A stretch of 64,000 nucleotides of DNA from Synchiropus splendidus (lineage: Eukaryota > Chordata > Actinopteri > Syngnathiformes > Callionymidae): positions 13,157,501 to 13,221,500 of the forward strand of contig NC_071335.1 in assembly GCF_027744825.2 (NCBI RefSeq), given 5' to 3'. The notes beneath the pieces were generated by a model. It made no database searches. It saw only the letters and a list, made by a program, of their open reading frames with translations, and had not been told where the DNA came from. Positions 49,020 to 61,747 of the stretch are shown here, piece by piece. The number at the start of each line of letters is the position of its first letter. Position 1 is the stretch's first letter. Made by a program: the position numbers and the translations under genes.

Positions 49020-50253
49020 CCAACTGAAATCTGTATTAAGTTCTACCATGTTGGTTTGTTCAGTAGTTATTACTTCTTTTATTAAATGGCAACAATCTAA
49101 ACAACCACAAACATGTACAAATAAAAAAAAAAAACATTGAGAAAGACAATAAAATCCACAATGTCTCGTGTCATTAAATATATTCATATGAAATAACTGT
49201 AATATATTAGTACACCTCGTAAAACAACATCGCAAAAAGTCAAATGTTTGAGTGACAGCTAAACATTTACAATTCATAGCATGAACACAAAGGAAGGTTT
49301 TGTCAGGTGTGTGTGTTGTGGAGTGGAAGACTGATGTTCTCCATCAAATGAGGCGCTCCACGGGCTCATGATCAACCAGGTTCGAAGCATCGTGCGACCA
49401 CACAAAGAAGCAAACTGCATCAAATAATTGGGAAATGTGTGAAATGTTTGAATCATGGCGGCCTCCAGTCATTGCCATTTCCCACATTTGTCCCGCAGCG
49501 TGACGAATGAGGGTGGCAGGTGAACAGCAGTGTCCTCCGGTTGAAATACCATAATTGTCTTTCCAAAAAGTTCACGCTCCGTTATTATTTTCCTCCTTTT
49601 GTAAAACTTAATTTTAATATTGTTTTCTTTTTTTGTTTCACAACTATGAACTAGTTTTTTTCTACGTAAAAATGTATAGATTCGTTCTCATATCTTTAAA
49701 AAAATATCGCCTCCTGAATTTAACTTTCTTTATTCCTCTCTAGCTTCACTTCATAGAATGACTGCGCTTTAAACTCCAGTACATAAAACCCTTGATCCCC
49801 ATGATACCTAAAGAAGCCCAACTCATGTCTCCTTTTCATTGTTGTTTCATTTTTCACTCGTGGGACAGTATCCGACTGCGATCTCAGATAAAACATTGAG
49901 GGTTTGGGTCACTACTCTCTGTTTTCACGCAATAAATATCACAAAGTTTCTTCTTCCGCTGGTGATTTACTAAGATTCAGGCGCCAAATGTCGCAGAATC
50001 TAAACAGAAGATGTCATGTTTGGAAAGAGACAACAGGATTACAGGATTGGGACACTACAAAATGCTGTTTATCCGCCCGTAATGGAACATATCACAGTGG
50101 CACGAACACAGACGGTTCATGTGAAGGTTTTGTGTCAACACAAGGAAGTGTCTTCACTCATTGATGCAATGGTGATAAACACATTGTTTTCGTGTATATT
50201 TGAAAATATTTGAAAGAACAATATCATATTTTGATTTGATGCCTCAACATTGT

Positions 50254-50396
50254 GCTTCATGAAGCAGTGTCGGAGCTCAGAAGGTGGCGCTAAAGGGTGT
50301 AAGGTTGTTTGAAGTGAAATATTTTAGAGCAGAGAGCGCCATCTAGGGGGCTCTAGATGCAGACGCTGTTTCACGAAGCCTCACCAGCCCATCACT
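50254..50396. mobile_element. short foldback MITE, copy 2
   Basis: GCTTCATGAAGCAGTGTC (50254-50271) is the inverted partner of GACGCTGTTTCACGAAGC (50362-50379), matching at 15 of 18. The right end continues CTCACCAGCCCATCACTA, which in reverse complement matches the GATGGGCxGGTxxGGCTTC end of the element at 42424. The left end is more decayed, so the left limit may lie up to 25 bp further out. Confidence 0.55.
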
Positions 50397-51522
50397 ACTG
50401 CTATCTGGGCCACACATGTTGAACTGTCACACACCTTCTGGAATGGCATGGTATATTTTTGGCGGGAGCAGAAGCGTGTTATGGAGCAGCACCAGTCAGA
50501 TTTAAATGACATCGACTGTTGTTATCTGAATGGAAAATTCCACCTTTTTTAGTCCATAAACAGGAACCACAACGTAGATACAGATCAGTGATGATGATGG
50601 GATGAGAAAATGGGATATATAAAATTGACATTGCTTTTAGATATGCATATATAAAGCTGTGTCATTTGAAACGATTGTAGACTGGATATGGAAAACACTA
50701 GATTTGGGTGTGGCTGCTGCTTTGTGTCCGAAACTAAATGAAAATCACCAAACAAATGCTTTCAAGCTGGTTAGTGTAGGTCAGAAAAAATCCATGTTAT
50801 AAAAGAAGGGCTCTTTTTCATCTGAAATCTGATATAAATAAACAATACTTTTGAATTATTTCCGTTATTACCTGTTCAATGTTGTCAGGCCTTTGTGTCT
50901 TTTATCTCACCTGTATTTCAATAAAGGAGCAGTAACTGGTGTAAATACATCGACGAATCTAAGGAGACTTACTAGAGAGTTTAGTTCAAACCTCAGTTAA
51001 TAAGATAAACAACCCTTGGTTAGCGATATTCTGAAGTCAGAGCTTGTTTGTTGTATTGCAGATGTAGCCGCGCAGCAACGTGAGAACCCACGAGCGACAA
51101 CACACAACAAAGTTTTCTTGTTTTTATGGCACGATTCAGAAGCATAGAGGTGAGGAGGCGGGCTCCCGGCTGGTACCACAGACAGGAGAACCACGCAGAG
51201 GTGAAGTGGTGTCTCTCAGTGTCCACCAATAATAAAATAGGACGCTTTCATAACAAGATATGAGGAGGACTTTATATACTGGTAACTGGTGCAAATTCGG
51301 CAAATCCACAAGAGACGGATATCAGAGACCGTAAACCAAATCTGTAGAGTGAGCTCCGACCAAAGTTCACTGGAAACACAAAGGATTCTCTTCATGCTAC
51401 TACACAAATAAGCAGCGACATGGACAGTTTCAGTCTAAATGTTTTTGTCTCTTTCATTTATATTCTTATTTGACCCGCTCAGCCTTTCTCTGGATTCTCC
51501 CCCGACGTCCTCCCGCGTCCGT

Positions 51523-54500
51523 CTACGGCTTCTTGCACTTGCCTTTCTTTTCCCGCTGCTGGAACTTCCTGAGCCGCCGCGCCCACGTGTCCCTCCACTG
51601 GATGACCAGGCTGCCTTTGTCGGCCACCACGCCGCTCTGACCCGGGGAGTCCTCGTCGTTCCCCAGCAGCAGGTACCTCTTCCCGGGCTTGATCTTGGGG
51701 CACTTGCAGGCCACGTCTTTGGCTCGCACCCACAAGAACTGGTCTCCCCGCCGGATTCGACTCTCGCCTTGTTTGTAGACCGAGATGATGTTGACGGTGA
51801 ACTTCCACCACTCGCCGGACTTGTCCGCCTTCAGGATGTGGACCTGTACAGCTGTGGGGGCCACAGAAGTTCTTGAGGGTTTGTCTGTCGCTAGAAACTA
51901 AAGTAAGCTGTTTGTCAAGCTATGTACGAGGGCTACCTTTTAAAAAATCACACATTGTATTGCCAAAAACTCACCGTGATGGTTAAAAGGATCCCAGAAC
52001 CACAGCTAGAATACTGACTCTGGCAGTTGACCACCGACATATTGAGTGCTGAAAACTTCCAAGAGCCACTTCTGTGGTCAAAATGTGTGGGTATACTTTT
52101 TGACAAAGTCGACTGTGGTCTGTTTCTCAAAACACATTCTCAATATTCAAATCTTCTGTTGCCTTCAGCTCATGTCCCCCATGAATATACAAGTAACGTC
52201 CGACTTACATCCTGCTCATCCACTCGTACTTACGACCACAGCCAGCAGATGCTTTTTTTAAAATTCAATGTCTGGCACCGCAGCACACAGCAGCCCGCCG
52301 TTGTGTACGAATAAGTCGGATGTTACTTGTCCAGCGCTCCAGAAAACAGCGATGTTTAATGAATAGTTTTCCATCAGCTTTTCAGTCACTGATACAGTTT
52401 GGATGTAACTGATAGAAGTGTCCTTTACATTCAACAATCTCTTGCCACTGAAGTGAGTTCCTCCCAGAAGGGTTCTGCTGACAGTAGAACCCCCATGGCG
52501 CCCCCTCCTGTGCCCCTTTATTCCCTTCAGTGTATCAACTTCAGAATCCTGTTGCATCTTGTGACCATGCAGTGCGACAGCCAAAACCCTGCTGAGCTTT
52601 TCTCCCTCATAAAACAAGTTCTGCAGATTAAAATGGGCTTGAAACCAAATGTTCCCTGCGCTCAGTCGCTCAGTCAGTGACTAGCTGGACACACAACAAT
52701 CCACAACTTAATGGACGCTAGTAACTTGAAACGAGGTGGCACGAAATGAGGCTAAATAATACAATGTTAGGAAAAATATGCAGGTCCAAAAATGGTTTTG
52801 GTCAAGGGTACAATTCTATGTGATTGATAATAGTAAATTTATACATAAAACATGTCAAAGTTTCTCTAGAAGGAAAGAAAAGAAGACTGACCCAGGCGTG
52901 TGGCCTCCAAGCAGTGCTATAATAAATGTCCCATTCTGCACCGCAACAACTTTGACTCTTGGTTTAACCGATTTCAGTTTCAGAAAACTCAGTTAGGCTC
53001 TGACTCAGCGCTGACTGCGGTTTAAGCTCTGATTGTGAGAGGCTGTTTGCCTTCTGCTGATGTCTCACTTCTTCGCTCCTCAGCAAGTTGAGCACAATGC
53101 TCGCAGAGCGCCGCGTGTAAATGACAATTCAAGCCTGAGCGGACTCAGACAGTCAAGCCAAAGCTGCTCTCACCGACCCAGCAGCAAGCTAGCTACCTCT
53201 TGTTGAAGAGGAGGCGCCTTGGAGCCCACTGGCTAACACCCACAAATCCCCGCGCGGCTAAAGCCGCAGGCCTGTCCGTCAAGCCGCCGAGGTTTGCCGC
53301 GGGATGCTTGGTCAAGCGGTTCAGCTGCCTGACTTCAATCATTGTCGCAGGGAAGGAAAAAAAGGCGAGAGGTCATATGACTTATCCGCACCTTGAATGG
53401 CGTCGAGGGTGGACGGATTGCCACAGGAATGTGGGGGAACCGTCAGGTGGTGGGGGAAGTGGGTCTCCCTTAATGAGGATCTAGAAGAGGGCAGGAACTG
53501 TCCGTCACGCTGCTTTATCCACCGACATCTGTCGCTGTTTGATCATTAGTCTCCCAAAGTGAGGAATTAATAAAACTAACTGCCTTTTCATGGGCTAGTT
53601 CTGATCTCACCGGGTCAATGCCTACACATGTACGGATATATATGGAAGACTTATGACTGCCAAAAGTACCTAATGATGAAGGGGTTCAAAACAGAGATGT
53701 AGACAGGGAAAAAAGGAAATATGAGTTGAAATATGTCTAAGACATAACCGCCAGCAACTGCAAAGGTGGCAGACCTAAAAAAACAACGTAAAAAAAAAGA
53801 CTGTATCGAAGTTAAATACCAGGGAAGCCCTTCCTTTTTCAACCCAACCCAAAAAACAAGTGCATGAATGTCAACATACAGACTACAAATGAAGTTGAGT
53901 GCAGGAATAAACAAGAAAGCTAAACACAAATTCATGGGCTATCACAAAAATTTGACAAACATTTAAATAAAAGAAATAAATTACATAAAATTAAGAGTAA
54001 AAACGTAGGCGAAATTTGATTCAACATTCACCATGGAGTTTGTTCTGGCGACTGTGAATGAATTATTGATAGCAGAGCTGCATATCTACACTGGGATCAA
54101 AAGTGACATTTATTTATCTTGACGCTGAGAAAAACAAGTCGCAAAACAGGATGAAGAAGCCACCGCAGATTAAAAAAGGTACATGTACGTTTTTCTTACT
54201 GAGGCTCCATGAAGAGCCACCTTGTCTCTTGGATCGACTTACCATAGTCTTTCTTGCAGTACTTCTTCATGTTGATCTTCAGCTTCCCTTTAGAGGCTTT
54301 ACAGTACGACTCGCAGTCTGCAGGAGGAAGGAGAGGAAACGTGATTCATGACTCGTGTTTGTGGGTGGGCTTTTATGTTTCAGGCTGGGTCTCCCAGTCA
54401 AGTCCATACTTGGGAGGCCATTTTGACCAGGTTGTAGTCTTTAACAGTTTTAATGAATAAAGAGAGAGTTTAACTTGAAGACAGGCGTTAAAACCAACTC

Positions 54501-57500
54501 CAAATTGTTTCAACCACTGGTGGGAGTGTAACCCAGCAGACCAGCGTCCTCTTACTTGGACACCTCGCTCTACAAAGCTCACCCTGCTTGTCACCTCAGC
54601 CCCCCGACCTCCAGGAAAAACTTTACCCGGGGATCACTTCAAGGTCCCAGTGAGGAGCATGTCAAACTCCTGCATTCACAGCAGTTTGGGCCGAGCAGAA
54701 AGAGCGCTGGGGGGCTGGCAGCTTTTCCAGAGGGTAGCGGAGGTGGGGGGATTTTAAAGGGGGTCAATGCCACACAAAGGGAGGTCAGGAAGGGAAAATT
54801 AGCCATCCATGAAGCTTTAGGCTGAGGATCCTTGTTTTTTGGGCATGTGGGGGTGTGCGCCCTGCAACTCTGGTCACACTTAGGCCTGCTGTGGGCAGAG
54901 GGGTCTCTCCATCTACTACGACAGCTGATTCATTTAGTTTTGCGTGTGGAGCAAAAGACAATACCGTGGGTGTCTTTGCCTATTTTATTCTCCTGGATAT
55001 GTGAATGAATCAGCAATGATCCGCAGACATGTCCAGTGAGCACTTGACTTTAGAATTTTCAACCAGTCATGAGGAGAAGGAGGTGTCCTCTTTGCAAGGG
55101 AGAGAAATTCCAAATATATTCTGTAAAGTATTCAATAAAATAAGACGACCAAATGAAGGGGGAAATACAGTCAATACAGATAGAAGTGTGCATATGCTTC
55201 GACACGTTAAATGTAAGCAAAATGAGCTGATATTAATTCAAACATCTTCAATATAAATTGACAAATGTGTGAAAATGAATGTGACTCTAAGAAAAAATCA
55301 TTATTCAAACATAAAAGACCGGTAGATTGTGAATGACTGCGCTCAAAAGTCACAACGTTGTGACAAGAATTGAAAATCTGAAATGTACAGAAAAAAAAAA
55401 AAAAATAATAATAATAATAATAATAATACAAAATAAAGAGGTAGTCATATAGTACAGTTTTCAAATGCATTTTTGATGATCAATAAATCTGGGAGGCTGT
55501 GAGTGTCAATATTGGCAAATAAATTATTTCATTTTTTTAACTGAATAAATAAGCCTCAATAGCTATGTTTTTTAAAGTGAGACGTACCAAAAAAATAAAT
55601 GACAAATATAATAACTTGTAATAGTAATGGTAGAAATTTAAAAAAACATGAATTGTCTTTCCTTTACTTTAGCCACGGCTGCTGTTGAGTTGAATTTGTG
55701 AAAAAACCATGGTTCACATTGGCAGTGCACTCAATGGATAAGTTGTGTCTTCTTGCTGCGCCTGGCTCATGCCAGTCTGTGGTGAACATAACCATTTGAA
55801 TTACATGAGAATTTGATTTTAAAGGAGCCATGAAATCATCACTAAATTCCTTTAATCTTACTTAACCAGAATAAGACAAGGTTCTTGTAGTAAAACCTTT
55901 TTTTTTTTCATTTAGCAATTCCAATTATGACATAGTTCTGAAATAAATGCGGAAAAATAAAGACATGAAAGTGGAAATATTTATTTCCGTTCTGACATTC
56001 CAACATTTATTTCTATTTATCTCAGAATTATGACACGCCCATCATTCGGCATCATCCATCTCAACACAATGAATGAACTACACTAGTTCTTAAATCATCT
56101 ACCAGCCTCCCTCTGCTTGCCAAGTCCTTGATTTTGTGCTGATCTAGCGTTTAATCTTGGAAGTCCCACTGTAATGAAGACAGTATGCGAAGAGGAGGGA
56201 GCGCTGGGTGGGCAGCTGGTGACATGCTCGAAGAAGAGTGATGGGGAGGGGAGAAAAGAAGCCTTAATATGAACAATCTACATTGTTGTGCAGCAGATCT
56301 GTGCTCTGAGCTCTGTACTCTCTTTTATTCTCCTGTTGAATGCGGTTGCCGGGGCGACAGCGGCTCAAGAAAAAATGCAGCCCAAGAAAAAGAAAAGGAG
56401 GCGGGAAAATGGATAGTGGCGGAGAGGAAAGAGGTTGAGGGTTGATTAAACGAAGACGGGAGGGGCGTTTGAAGAAGCGGTGTTTAACCAAAAATAAGCC
56501 AAAATCCTCTCATGCTAGCTGTGTGTGGATTGAAGAAGATATTGGATCAACACTCGACAACAGCGCAGTCCGCGATCAGGACCTGATTACCATGTAAATA
56601 ACAGGAGGGGGTGGACAGGCAGTGGAAAGGACGCTTTGTTTTCTCATAACCCCCCTTGATGCCGTCCTGATACTTGTCTTTGATAGCCTTTCGTTCCCCA
56701 TTAGTGTACCCCATGAGACGCAGCTCCGGGCCCCGCTGAGAGAACCCCAAGATCCCCATTTAGGGCCCGGCAGTCCCCTACTGGGAGGACAAATGTTCTC
56801 TTTGTGCTGCATTACAAGTCGAGGAAGTGGGAGCCGTCCTGCAGCGCTCAGCTAAAATGTGCAGTAGATGTAGTTACTACCGCGCTTTGTTTACCCCCTT
56901 TCAGATCACTGAGAGGTGCGTAACTGAGAGGTGGACCTCTGCCCTGGTATCAAAGTGCTGCTGGGCCACTATTAAAGCTAATCGTTCTCATTTGGGACCC
57001 GTCTTGGATACGCCACTGTATCGTTCTGAGCCCACAGGCCAGTTTACCAATGCCAAATACCACAGATAAAAGCAGCCAAAATGAGTTTCCCGTTCAGTTG
57101 TTGGCGTTCTGAACTGTTGCGTCTTGTGTCGTGAAATGAGCTACGTGCGGTCGAGCTGGTGAATGTAATAATAACGGGATTCCATTTCTATTCTGGTTGA
57201 GGAACATCTTGGTATCCATCTTGATTTCTGAGCTTTGACATATAAGATCATATCGGCCCGCTGTGGGCAGGCCGATATGAGTGGCGTCTTCTCCCTAACC
57301 CAGAACCAGCTGCCATCAGATCTCATGAACCGACTTGCAAGTTTGAGTCCAATCTTTTTCTGTCCACTTCAATTTCCGACAAAGCAGTGGGATCAAACTG
57401 AATCACGCTCGGTGCCAAAATTATAAACACATATTATTTTGTGGAAATATTTAAATATAGTATAAAAATAAATTCATTCTTCCACGCTGATAGTATTTTT

Positions 57501-60500
57501 AAGGCTTCTTTGTGTATGTGAGATCGGTTTCTCTTCTACATTCCCGAAGTTTCCAGAGTAATTGTTGACATCTCGGAAGCCAGATTGTATGTGATCTATC
57601 CAAGTCTCTGAAGCACTTGTGGGCCAGGAAACAGGACTTCATGGGCTGGATTTGGCCCCCTGGTCTTGAGTTGGACTCTTGTGCGGTAAGGGATCTCAGT
57701 GGCCTGGAGCCCATCCCAGCTACTTGGTGTGAGAGGAGGTACGTCATGGACACGATCTGGCGTACTGGCTACGTCTCACACACACGCTCACACCTACGTG
57801 GTGTATTTCTTGCCTAATATGCTCGAGGCCTGTGGATATAGATGCAAAGATGGATATGAGTGGTGGAGAGGTGTGAATGGCAGCCCAGGAGGGGGGCTTT
57901 CTCCCTCCGGCCGACTAAGAGAGAAACAAATTGTGACAAATAAAGCGTGTAATTAGATTATGGCGACCAGTGTTGAGCTCCTCTTCTGCTGCTTACACCA
58001 GAGCTAAGTTGGGAAAGTGCTACACACACACATGCACGCGCTCACACGCACATGCATTGTGTTGAGCAGGGTAAAAAATGGGTTTTGGCAAACTTCAGCC
58101 CAAGAAGCTCTTTAGAATTCTTGACCCGATCCGAGCGTACTTTCTGGTGGCGTGCGATGGGTCTGAATGACCTCAGTCCTTCGGCGGTACTGTAACTGAT
58201 GAGTTTCAGATGAGTCAGCGGCTTATTATCATTTCACCCAAAAAAGACTTTTGAGTTACGAAAAATAACCCGTCCGAAGTTGGATGTCATTAAAAAGTGT
58301 TTGGAGCAGTAAAGTAAGTAAACAGAGCATGTTTTGATAATGAGAATGGGATCCGGGATAACAGGATTGTGTTGACGTGACAGGGCGTGTGTTTGAAGAC
58401 TCATGTCTAAAAAATCCAAGGAGGGTTCTTCCTCGGATGCTGATCACTTCCAGCTTGAGGAGGAAAGGTCGGAATATTTAAGATGGAGCCGTAAGAGCCT
58501 CATCATCGGCGCTGCGGCTAATCACCCACGCTCTCGCTCACATCCTGTGGATCCTGACGGGCCATCACAGGTCATCGGCGCCTAATCTCCACCACATTTT
58601 GTTGCCTCGCAGACGTCTCTGTCACGACCCGTGGGAGTGGCGACTCACACCATCCATGACCTAGCAGCACAATGTGTGTTTTGTCTGCGCCACACCATCA
58701 GAGGTATTCTTCATGCATTCCTGCCTCCCGTGTGGTCGAGCGAGGAGGGGGGCGCTGCTGCCAGAGACAAATTAATATCCACTCCGTTTTCCCCTCACAC
58801 CCCACTTCTCCATTCAGCCCTCCAAAACAGCCCCCGCCCCTCGTACAGCGGAGACACCTGCCCAACAGCTGTCAGCAGATCCAAATCTCATGCCTCTGCT
58901 TTTTAACGTAACAAAGTTTTTTTTCAGTCACTTTGATCTTTCGCTGGAAAACCTTTCAGCCCAAAACGTTGGATCACAATTATCCAAACAATTTCATGGC
59001 AGAAAAATATTGGGACCACATTCTAGTCAACAGAGCCAAGCGTATCCTCACATCTATACCTGGGACAAGAACTCAACTAGGTAGGTCCATTTGAGACCTT
59101 ATAGAGCAGTGGTCCCCAACCTTTTTATCATTGCAGACCTTGACAGTTGGAACGTGGCCCGGCGGGTATGAAGTTGCTACTTTGACCCATCATATAAGGC
59201 CTCTGCATGTTTGTGCGCCCACTAAGACTCAAACTCTCCTCCTCTTGACCAGTGCCTTAATGCTCTCTTACTGTGGTTGCTATGGTAACGTTTAAGCAGG
59301 GCTTCAAAATAGCACAGAGATACACCTCAAAACCCAATATAAAGTGCATGAAAATTTTAAATAACCACATGGTTAAATCAATGGGAGCCCTGAGCTTGTT
59401 CCTCTGCAACGAGACGTCTCCCATCCTGGAGTGATGGTAGACGGCCGCGATAAATCCATATCTCAAGTACGACTCCTGGTATTGTTTGTTAAAAACTTTC
59501 TTCTTCTTGGAAGTCGTAGTCTTCTCCTGTCTCTTCACTGTGCCTTTTTCCCTTCACTCATTTTTCGAGCTTGTGGGTTACATTTTGGCTCTCAAGTGGT
59601 CAAGGCTTAACCAAGAGAATCTATTCATTTTTCAAAATAAAAGGTTTTTCAAAAGAAAAGATCCTTCAGACTCATAATAATACACATTATTTCTGGTTTG
59701 GCGTGGTACCAATTGATCCACGGACCGGAACCGGTCCCCGACCCGGGGGTTGGAGACCACTGTTATAGAGGATACCCCTCTTTTGCCCCTTTTGACATGA
59801 CTCCAGTCCAACTATTTCCTCCCATCTGCTCCTTCAGCTGAGCTCGCACCTCATCAGCATGTTCTTCACAGTAATTCATCCCAATAACACTGCAAATAAA
59901 TCTGTTGATTTCCATATCAAAATATTTACTGCTTGTTTTAGGTCTTTCACGCGAGCCTATTTGGAAACTGCTATTGTTTCTCAATGTTGTCAACAATCAC
60001 CACATCTGTTTGCCATCAGACAATAGGTGATATCACTGCTATACATACCCCGCCCCCATTCCCACCCCACTCCCCACTGTTACTCACATGAAGGGAATCC
60101 CTAAACGAGATGGGATAAAACGTAGCCATGTCTATAGATTCACAAAGTTGAAGCTCCATATCAGTTTCCACTTTCTACTTTCTATAAAGTCAAACGGTCC
60201 CACTCTATCATGGAATCCCTGGCTGAGGTAAGCAACATATCCCCGCTCGCTTGCAAGGTAGACGGGGTCTTGACAAGGGGGCCCAGAGAAACTCCAGATA
60301 TTTGTGCTGCGCACCACACACAGTGTTTCGTAAAGGCAAAGCGTGAAACGCAGGGAGACGAAGGAGGGAGCAGAGAGCAGGGCATAACAGAAAAAAAATA
60401 ACTGGAAAGAAAAGGAAAGTGGTGGAGGAGGGAAGTGGACCGGCAGTATCATGACTGTGCTGTCAATCAAAGCTGCCTAGGGAATGTTTGGGGACCTAGG

Positions 60501-61747
60501 AGAGTTCAACAACAGCTGCAGGAGGACACACACACACACACACACACACAATCTAACACAGAGCAAAGCCAACTTTTACACAATGAAACCAAAGAGCAAA
60601 ATTCCATATAAACATGTTTACGAAGCAATTCCTGTTTTCCCCCTCTTTCAGTAATTCTGAAACACGTTTAAATGTATTAATCTTAATTAATCGCATTTCA
60701 ATATTTCACACCGCAACTGACAAATTTCAGAATCAATACACATACGCTTTTATATCATTGTGAAAGTGCTGTGTTGAACTATGTGCTGCAGTAAGTGTTT
60801 GTTTTCTGACACATCATGGTTAGTTTGGCTGTTGTATTGTATAGTCTGATTCTGCTGAAAATGGCGCCCTAAATAGTCTCTTGCAAATAAAAGAAGTTTA
60901 AATGTGTAAGATGAAGATAAGATTAAGTTATGAATGTTGTTGGCGCTGGTTTGGATCAACGATTCTTCAGCTATTGTGCTTCACTAACTCTACCCAGACC
61001 GAACAGACAGATGAAGAAGCATGTTTTGTTTTTGTTTTTTTAGATAAAGAAGAAACTTTTCTTTATGTACTGTACATACGTTGTGCTGTGCATAAGTGGT
61101 AAAGCTTGGTGGAGAGGGAACCCACTGATAAAGCGCTTCGTATAAGTGTGGTGTCACAAATTCACTGAGTATCTACACACTTCATATCAAACAAGAATTC
61201 AAAATTTGAAAGAAAATTTGTTCATGAAGGACAGGGCCCTGTAAATAAAATCAATTTAATAAAAAAAATATAAATAACAAACAGTCACCAGTGTTTTTGA
61301 CAGTATGACCGAACTGGAGTTTTCTGGCAAGTTCCATTAGAACTTGAGCGGATTCCCTGTTTTTCCAGAGCGACTTGGCTGGCACCCAAAATTAAAGGAG
61401 AGCAGTAGAAAAACAAACTGGCTGAATGCGAGAGCAACATCACGCTGGGCTGCAGTTACGCTGATTAATTGCGAGAGATTAAAGGGGCTACGTCCCAAAG
61501 TTGCTGCCAATGATTGTAATATTCATGAGCATTAAGAGAGGAGGGCAAAGGGATCCAACTCAAACCCTACTTCTCCACCAGGGTGTGGTGTGATGCTATA
61601 AAAATCCCTTTAATGTGTACAAGAAGCAGCAAGGATCCCCACTGGAGAGTCAAATACGAGTGGGAGAGTGAAAACATGCCGGGGTTTACTCACCTAAGGG
61701 TTCCTCTGTGCTGGTGGATGGGGTTGTTGGAGGAGTGACTGGAATCT
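51523..61747 (-). CDS. ntn1: netrin-1, last three coding exons (partial)
   Basis: Netrin-1 is a secreted laminin-like guidance cue that signals through DCC/neogenin and UNC5 receptors. Three exons are present: 61747-61694 (54 nt), 54317-54243 (75 nt) and 51851-51523. They give 153 codons including the stop, and the joins are phase 1. The 54-nt exon encodes the linker after the last EGF-like domain ([17 protein letters not shown]). The next exon starts the NTR domain ([25 protein letters not shown]). The last exon holds [55 protein letters not shown] and the basic tail [18 protein letters not shown]. The NTR cysteines are all visible. The upstream exons for the laminin N-terminal and EGF domains lie beyond the right edge. 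Position next to stx8 supports netrin-1 over other netrins. Which teleost copy (a or b) is undecided. Confidence 0.93.
51852..54242. other. ntn1 last intron
   Basis: Contains a small inverted-repeat element at 52189-52330. A stretch rich in CG dinucleotides lies at about 53080-53330 (CCGCGTG, CCCCGCGCGGC, GCCGCGGGATGC), which may be a CpG-rich regulatory block. No extra exon is seen. The flanking exons join in phase through Y-A-VQVHIL. Confidence 0.45.
52189..52330. mobile_element. 142-bp element with 19-bp inverted ends
   Basis: The left end ACAAGTAACGTCCGACTTA and the reverse complement of the right end ACAAGTAACATCCGACTTA match at 18 of 19. There is no reading frame inside. It looks like a MITE. 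Its superfamily cannot be set from this copy. Confidence 0.6.
54318..57624. other. ntn1 intron between the NTR exons and the linker exon, left part
   Basis: No exon found. Contains an A15 run followed by (TAA)n at about 55391-55428. The rest is mixed intronic sequence with no recognised element. Confidence 0.4.
57625..57790. repeat. dispersed repeat fragments
   Basis: Two familiar words lie side by side: GGGCTGGATTTGGCCCCCTG with CTTGAGTTGGACTCTTGTG, as at the end of a common hAT-type repeat; and CTCAGTGGCCTGGAGCCCAT with CCCAGC, as in another very common fish repeat. Limits are approximate. Confidence 0.45.
57791..59106. other. ntn1 intron, stretch before the hAT element
   Basis: Mixed composition. 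The 58400-58620 part contains unique-looking sequence (GGCGCTGCGGCTAATCACCC, ATCGGCGCCTAATC) that may be conserved non-coding DNA. Nothing coding is supported. Confidence 0.35.
59107..59762 (-). mobile_element. hAT element with perfect 8-bp target duplication and transposase fragment
   Basis: The ends are CAGTGGTCCCCAACC (left) and CAGTGGTCTCCAACC (right, reverse complement). Both flanks carry the identical 8-mer TTATAGAG (59099-59106 and 59763-59770), the hallmark of hAT insertion. On the minus strand an open frame around 59257-59538 includes [19 protein letters not shown], resembling the N-terminal start of ZBED-type hAT transposases (a Y-x2-Y-L-x-Y/F-G-F motif). The zinc-finger and catalytic parts are missing, so this is an internally deleted copy that needs transposase from elsewhere. 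Confidence 0.85.
59771..61693. other. ntn1 intron, right part, with (CA)n and a candidate regulatory stretch
   Basis: A (CA)n run lies at about 60526-60550. The 61330-61560 part has several developmental-type motifs close together (GATTAATTGCG, AGATTAAAGG, TAATATTCATGAGCATTAAG) next to the 54-nt netrin exon. It is a candidate conserved enhancer. No exon is seen. Confidence 0.4.

Larger units (their letters stand above)
47797..51522. other. convergent region between stx8 and ntn1: 3' UTRs
   Basis: The stx8 stop codon (plus) and the ntn1 stop codon (minus) face each other across 3.7 kb. The left part is stx8 3' UTR up to a poly(A) signal near 48065. Netrin-1 transcripts in other vertebrates have long 3' UTRs, so much of 49000-51520 may be ntn1 3' UTR. 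An A20 run lies at about 48793-48812 and a foldback element at 50254-50396. Confidence 0.5.

Noticed and set aside
51439..51876. 145-codon plus-strand frame opposite the last ntn1 exon
   Set aside because: It is the antisense shadow of the GC-rich NTR-domain exon.
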